The notes under the pieces were generated by a model. It did no database searches. It was not told where the DNA came from and saw only the letters and a program-made list of their open reading frames with translations. Position numbers and translations under genes: made by a program. Positions 59,216 through 64,000 of a stretch of 64,000 nt of DNA are shown piece after piece. The first letter of the stretch is position 1. Each line of letters begins with the position of its first letter. The stretch is from Myoxocephalus aenaeus (lineage: Eukaryota > Chordata > Actinopteri > Perciformes > Cottidae), in the NCBI GenBank assembly GCA_038501785.1, contig JBAMJR010000189.1, positions 3,094,001-3,158,000 on the forward strand. Direction: 5' to 3'.

Positions 59216-59830
59216 AAGAGACGGCAGGCAACCGCATAAGTTGATATGGTTTAACTTTTCTTTTACTGACACATTTACATTCTGGTATCCTTTTTTAAAG
59301 TTGATGATAATTACAGATATTGGTCGTCTTTTATTCTAAAATATAGTTGTAGTGTATATAAGTACATTTTTCTGAGTAAGAGATAAAAGCATTCTTTGAC
59401 TGTAAAATGTTAAATTGTGTACTGTCAATATATACATTGGTGCCTTTGCTAAACATCATGGCAGAATACACCAAATTGCACTATTAAGAAAAATGTATCT
59501 ATCACTTCGTGCCTAAATAAAATAACTTAAAATAAAGTTGGAAATGATGCATTACATTCTGTAACTATTCTATATTTTGATTGTTTTCAATATAAGTGCT
59601 GCTTGGTAAATTATTAATGAGCATACAGCCTAACAAATAAGGGCTTCATGATGGGGCTCGTGTGACTTTTAATACACATTCTATTTTAAAGTAGACATCA
59701 AGTAGCTGCAAAAACACAGTGAAGCCACAATGTGAACAGATGCTGCAGTGATAAAAAGAAAGGTTAGATGATGCCAACAGTAAATGTAACTCTTATGAGC
59801 CCTTTCTTCCCCTCCTACTCCTGTACACAG

Positions 59831-59920
59831 GCCGCAGTGCAGCCATGAGGCCGTTTGTAATGCAGAATCAAGCCAGGCAGCTTCTGCACAACAAGTTTGT
59901 GGTGGTTCTCGGTGACTCGG
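59831..59920 (+). CDS. pced1a: PCED1 exon 1 (ATG at 59845), GDS motif
   Basis: The acceptor tacacag precedes 14 untranslated bases, then ATG at 59845. The coding part is 25 codons plus one base, ending VVVLGDS and the donor gtgaga. QLLHNKFVV(I/V)LGDS is the strongly conserved opening of PCED1A/B, and the Ser is the predicted nucleophile. The start was chosen because it matches the short N-terminus of the family and follows the splice acceptor. Confidence 0.88.
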
Positions 59921-62406
59921 GTGAGAATGAAGGAGAAATGTAATCTCAAATACTTCCATATACAGTTCTACATCAAACGGTTAGCTGAGTAAATGTTTCA
60001 CTTAAACGGTTCTCCCTGTTGTCTCAGTATGGAGCTTTTCCCCATCTTTTTAAGAGGGTGTTCTTTCTATTTGAGAGCATGACTAATTGATTTCACTTTA
60101 GATTTTCTTCATCCTCACACTAAGGCTGCGTGTGTGCTCATGAAACGTCTGCTCTCAGATTTCTCCTACTGGCAGAGCTCCCACTTTTTGTCTTCTCCTA
60201 CAATAGCTATAACGGCCTTCTGTCAGTGAGCTAGAAGGAAACGAACAGTGGTCAGTGGCACAGCAAGCCCACTTAATATGCTAGTGAGCATCTGTAGCTG
60301 GTGGGGAATGACCAGTCAATGCAACACTCGCAGTTTTTTGTAGTTCATGAACGCAGCAGCATGTTAGTACAGTAGTCAACAGGAATACCACTGATCAATA
60401 ACGTTGTACACCACGGCACCCAGACCTTCACTCACAAAGACAGAGCTGGCAGGCAGGGACATTTTCATTTAAATTCTATTGGTTGGGGAATTTTGGCAGG
60501 TGTGTTGCATCAAAACAATCGCAGAGGAGAAATCTGAGAGCAGATGCTTCACGAGCCCACAGAAGCAGCCTGAGTGTGAAGAGGAGGGCTGGAGCTCGAG
60601 CAGGGCTGTTTAAGTGTGAGGACAGGTTTTTTTTTTTTTTTTTTTTTTGTAGAGCTTTGCAAAATCTGAAGTGAAATCAATATGCCATGCTCTCAAATTG
60701 AAAGAACACTCTTAAAGTGAGTGAGATCTCAATTGTAAAAAGGTTTCTTGAACTTTTTTCGGAGAAGGTGCCAGCTTGGATTCAACACATGTTCATTATT
60801 TATCAAACGCAGAATCTTATAAAAGCTTCACATCTTGCCAGCTATCTGCACCCATTAAAAAGCCCACTGCTCTTTTCTCTTTCAAGTTCTTCCTCATCCT
60901 AATTAATTGAATTCTTTGTGAGTAAAGCCTGTTGCATTTGTCTTTTTGATTTCAGTGGAGCGCTCCATGTACAAAGACCTGGTTCTGCTGCTTCAGAGGG
61001 ATCAGTACTTGACTCTGCCTCAACTCAAATCCAAAGTAAATCTTTCCTCAAGCGTTTCATTAACATACTTCAAGTCCCTTTTTGCTCGGTCTTACTTCCA
61101 TTCCATCTTTATGTATGGGGAAACATAAATGTCTGTCAATGAAACAAAGGCTGTGATGTTCACCAGTATGTACACAAAAACTGTCTATACTTTGCTTTTC
61201 TACCCTATAAATAGAGCCATATTCCTTCATAGAGTATGTAGTTTTAGATGTCCTGTAGCAGTGGTTCCCTACCAAGGGGTCTGGACCCGTACAAGGGTCA
61301 CTTGATGTATCAGAGGGGTCCCGGGATGAGTACAAATGAGACTGTTATGCTTCACAATGTTCTACTTCATATAGGGCCAAATTCACAAAACATCTACAGA
61401 CCTTTTAAAGGTAGCTCTGAACTGAGTTCGGTGAAAGTCCCTAAATACCCTCTAAATAAGGAGTGTCTGTTTAACTTAACTTCAGAAACGATAAATTATA
61501 ATTGACAAAGCATTTAGGGCTGTAAAATTAGCTGAGTTAGCCTGAGGTGCTAAAAGTTGGAAATTGCAGCAATGTGCCAGCATAACTCATCAGACCATGT
61601 GCTCCTATTCGACCTCAATTATTTTGAAAGTTCATAAAAGCGGCTATCAATATTTTTTACAACAATGGATGAAGGACATTGTGAAAACAAGGTGACGATG
61701 TGGAAGCCGGTCCTCGTCGTGATGAACCAACAGAATTATCATCTGCAGCTTCACGGCGCTTTATAAAATAGTTTATTTACCTGATTAAATAAATGAATAA
61801 CTCAACAACCGGATGTAAAACAATGTCATTGTATCAGTATGTAGACGGTGTCTGTCATGAAATATTATTGAATTATACTATTAAATCATTATACAGTTTC
61901 ATGTCTAAAGCGCAGCTTATGAAATATATTTAAAATAAATGTATATCTTGCTCTATCAATCAAACACAGAGTTGAATATGCATTCATATTGACTGACGCA
62001 GACCTGGTCACCTAACCTAATCGCAGTGGTCATGAAACATGTAATCCTTAAGACCGGGGTTTATTTTTAGACTAACTGACCCATTTCTAACAAACTAAGA
62101 CGTGTGCTTGGGTTCCCTGAAGAAGAACCCCTGGCTTCCTGTCGACCTTAATGTCTCCCTTTGTGTGGCACAGGGGGAGTTTTCCTTTGAACAGGACGTC
62201 CTGGTGGAGGGAGGTTAATTAGGGCCCATGACGAACGGCACAGAGTACAGAGAAGTCCGACAGTACCGCTCCGACCACCACCTGCTGCGTTTCTACTTCC
62301 TGACACGGATCTACTCCCCGTACATGGAGAGCATCCTGGAGGACTTCAGGCAAGGACTCAAACCTGATGTCCTCGTCATCAGCTCTTGTTTATGGGACAT
62401 CACCAG
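59845..62406 (+). CDS. pced1a: PC-esterase domain containing 1 (PCED1/FAM113) gene, 3'-partial, with in-frame stop
   Basis: Three exons encode the start of a PCED1 protein, a GDSL/SGNH-like acyl-esterase family of unknown substrate. Exon 1 gives MRPFVMQNQARQLLHNKFVV then VLGDS with the family's nucleophile Ser. Exon 2 gives VERSMYKDLVLLLQRDQYL. Exon 3 gives GEFSFEQDVLVEGG, a TAA codon at 62216-62218, then LGPMTNGTEYREVRQYRSDH and FYFLTRIYS, ending SSCLWDITR. The family has Gln where the TAA lies (CAA to TAA) and Asn where the first Ser of SSCLWD lies (AAC to AGC). The frame and splice sites are otherwise intact. Later exons lie outside the window. PCED1A is preferred over PCED1B by synteny with ADAM33; the sequence does not separate them. 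It may be a recent pseudogene, a null allele or a sequence error. Confidence 0.85.
60054..60711. mobile_element. Long-TIR MITE (fold-back) in PCED1 intron 1
   Basis: The left arm (60054 to about 60175) holds tgttctttctatttgagagc and ctgctctcagatttctcct. The right arm (about 60525-60711) holds the inverse: aggagaaatctgagagcag and gctctcaaattgaaagaaca. TTAA sits at both outer edges (60050-60053 and 60712-60715). The 22-base T run at 60627-60648 interrupts the right arm. No coding capacity. The TTAA could be a target duplication of piggyBac type, but the ends lack the usual CCC start. Confidence 0.72.
60956..61035 (+). CDS. pced1a: PCED1 exon 2
   Basis: 80 nt between tttcag and gtaaat, phase 1 in and 0 out. 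It encodes VERSMYKDLVLLLQRDQYLT then LPQLKSK. It matches the V(H/Q)RAVYKDLVLLLQKDxLLT segment of PCED1A/B. Confidence 0.9.
61036..62173. other. PCED1 intron 2
   Basis: No exon found. At 61259 the sequence CAGTGGTTCCCTACCAAGGG followed by tctggaccc looks like the left end of a hAT element; no right end was seen. Confidence 0.45.
62174..62406 (+). pseudogene. pced1a: PCED1 exon 3 with in-frame TAA
   Basis: 233 nt between gcacag and gtaacc, phase 0 in and 2 out. It encodes GEFSFEQDVLVEGG, then TAA at 62216-62218, then an open frame to DVLVISSCLWDITR. Paralogs read GGQ at the TAA. A Ser codon at 62381-62383 replaces the usual Asn of NSCLWD. Everything else in the exon is family-like, so any loss of function is recent or the stop is an error or allele. 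Re-initiation at ATG 62228 would lack the GDS motif. Confidence 0.75.
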
Positions 62407-63334
62407 GTAACCAATCCTCATACACTTTCTATTGTATTAAAGACTCGTAAACATAGAACTTCAGCCAGGTAATGACAAGCGGTTCTATGTGGAGGTAGAT
62501 GGTAACCTCTGGTCAAAGATGGTTTCTGGTGTCAAATGTGACTGACCCTGTGGATGATGTGATCTGGTGTTCACAGACAGCTGATTAGCTGTCCTTGCGC
62601 TTCCTTGCAAAGCACGTACATCTTTTGGGGAAGGCGACAAAGACAACTCCTTGGCAAATGTGTCAATCAGGGCTTCCACCAGTGTATTGTTAGCTAGGCC
62701 TATGTATTTACGATGCTTTTTCAAACTAAAATGTGTTTATACAAGTAGCAAACTCCAAGGAAGAACTCTTAGCTTGTCACCTGGTTGTTTTCATTACTCA
62801 GTTTGCAGCTCTGGGTTCTCATTTATAACACGTAGAATCAGGGCCTGAATAAGGCGTATGCCTCTTCCCACGCAGGTGACACACTTTGTATTCTGATGCA
62901 CACACATGAATAGTGATGGTGTTCTCAATCATATATTATAATCTTGAGTGCAAAAATAGCCTCTGCAGTCTGGACAGGGGTTCAGTGGGGGATACAGCTC
63001 AGAAGATTCAAGAGATGCCACAGAAGCACGGCTCCTGGGATTGGTTCTGAAGTAGAGCAAAGTGAGAACAAAGAGGAAATCATTCTTTGAAAGCAATAGA
63101 CTGTGGTGGTGGTGCAGTTAATGTACTATGAAGGAATCCACTCACCAGACAAACTCCCTCAGTCTTGGAAACTGCTCTGCCAGTGTCCTCATCTCGTACC
63201 TCCTGCTCCTCCCTAGGAGAAGAAATTTGTTCTTTTGGAAACCCCAAACCTGCCGATGAATCTTCTCGTGCACAAGTAACATTAGGAGCAGGGGAAGAAC
63301 TGATCCTCAAAGGAATACAGTCCTTGAGCTGCTA
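62407..63334. other. PCED1 intron 3
   Basis: No further PCED1 exon was recognised before the transposon at 63335. Confidence 0.4.
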
Positions 63335-64000
63335 CAGTCGGGTCCATAAATATTTGGACATTGACACATTTTTCATTATTTTGGCTCTGTACACCACAAC
63401 AATGGAGTTGAAATGAAAAAATCAAGATGTACTTTAAGTCCAGACTTTCAGCTTTAATTTGAGGGTATTGACATCCAAATCAGGTGAACGGTGTAGGAAC
63501 TACAACAAATGTATAAGTGGCCACCCTGTTTTTAAGGGACCAAAAGTAATTGGACAAATTAATATAATCATAAATCTAATTGTTACTTTTAATACTTTGT
63601 TGAAAATCCTTTGCAGTCAATGACAGCCTGAAGTCTGGATTCCATAGACATCACCAGACGCTGGGTTTCGTCCGTGGTGATGCTCTGCCAGGCCTCTACT
63701 GCAACCGTCTTCAGTTCCTGCTGGTTCTTGGGGCATTTTCCCTTCAGTTTTGTCTTCAGCAAGTGAAATGCATGCTCAATTAGATTCAGGTCAGGTGATT
63801 GACTTGGCCATTGCAGAACATTCCACTTCTTTGCCTTAAAAAACTCCTTGGTTGCTTTCGCAGTATGCTTCGGGTCATTGTCCATCTGCACGGTGAAGCG
63901 CCGTCCAATGAGTTCTGAAGCATTTGGCTGAATATGAGCAGATAATATTGCCCGAAACACTTCAGAATTCATCCTGCTGCTTTTGTCAGCAGTCACATCA
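63335..64000 (-). mobile_element. Tc1/mariner element (DD34E), cut by the window end
   Basis: The element starts after TA (63333-63334) with CAGTCGGGTCCATAAATATT, a Tc1-type inverted-repeat end. The reverse strand at 63589-63996 encodes a transposase C-terminus with VQMDNDPKHTAKATKEFF and QSPDLNLIEHAFHLL. The second catalytic Asp (of MDND) and the final Glu (of LIEH) are 34 residues apart, i.e. DD34E. The visible 135 codons have no stop, so the copy may be fairly young. The N-terminal part lies outside the window. Confidence 0.9.

Noticed and set aside
61259..61340. hAT left end CAGTGGTTCCCTACC
   Set aside because: A plausible fossil end, but no right end or duplication is visible, so it is noted only within the PCED1 intron entry.

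Overview
The window is vertebrate nuclear DNA, most likely from a percomorph teleost fish. It has short, phase-matched coding exons in GT-AG introns, very long (TG)n/(CA)n microsatellites, and a dense mix of L2/CR1-group LINEs, tRNA-derived SINEs, hAT, PIF/Harbinger and Tc1 DNA elements. There is no prokaryotic gene organisation.

Gene 1 (plus strand, about 5.2-52.7 kb) is an ADAM metalloprotease. I could join eighteen consecutive coding exons whose phases all fit. They give 805 residues running from the C-terminal part of the prodomain through a furin site, an active reprolysin catalytic domain, disintegrin, cysteine-rich and EGF-like domains, one membrane segment and a proline-rich cytoplasmic tail to a stop codon at 51379-51381. 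The 5' exons (signal peptide and N-terminal prodomain) lie upstream of the window. Among the meltrin-group ADAMs (12, 19, 33) the catalytic domain looks most like ADAM33, whose Xenopus ortholog is ADAM13. ADAM19 is the main alternative.

Gene 2 (plus strand, from about 57-60 kb to beyond the window end) is a PC-esterase domain containing 1 (PCED1/FAM113) gene of the SGNH/GDSL-like family. Three coding exons are visible. The third carries an in-frame TAA where family members have Gln, and a Ser in place of the usual Asn of the NSCLWD block. Human ADAM33 and PCED1A both lie on 20p13, so the pairing supports the ADAM33 call.

The introns hold most of the unusual structure. A PIF/Harbinger element (about 26.4-30.0 kb) contains a hAT element, which contains a second hAT element; both hATs have exact 8-bp target-site duplications. 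A 913-bp hAT with 8-bp duplication sits at 3.6-4.5 kb, a long-TIR fold-back MITE is in PCED1 intron 1, and the edge of a Tc1/mariner DD34E element is at the right end. An L2 LINE with an uninterrupted 504-codon reverse-transcriptase ORF follows exon 9 of the ADAM gene. Many ADAM splice sites abut (TG)n or (CA)n tracts, and three exons are bracketed by complementary tracts. Several perfect or near-perfect short fold-back palindromes are scattered through the non-coding DNA.

I found no operons, CRISPR arrays or true tRNA/rRNA genes. All repeat-family assignments are from sequence recognition, without a database search.
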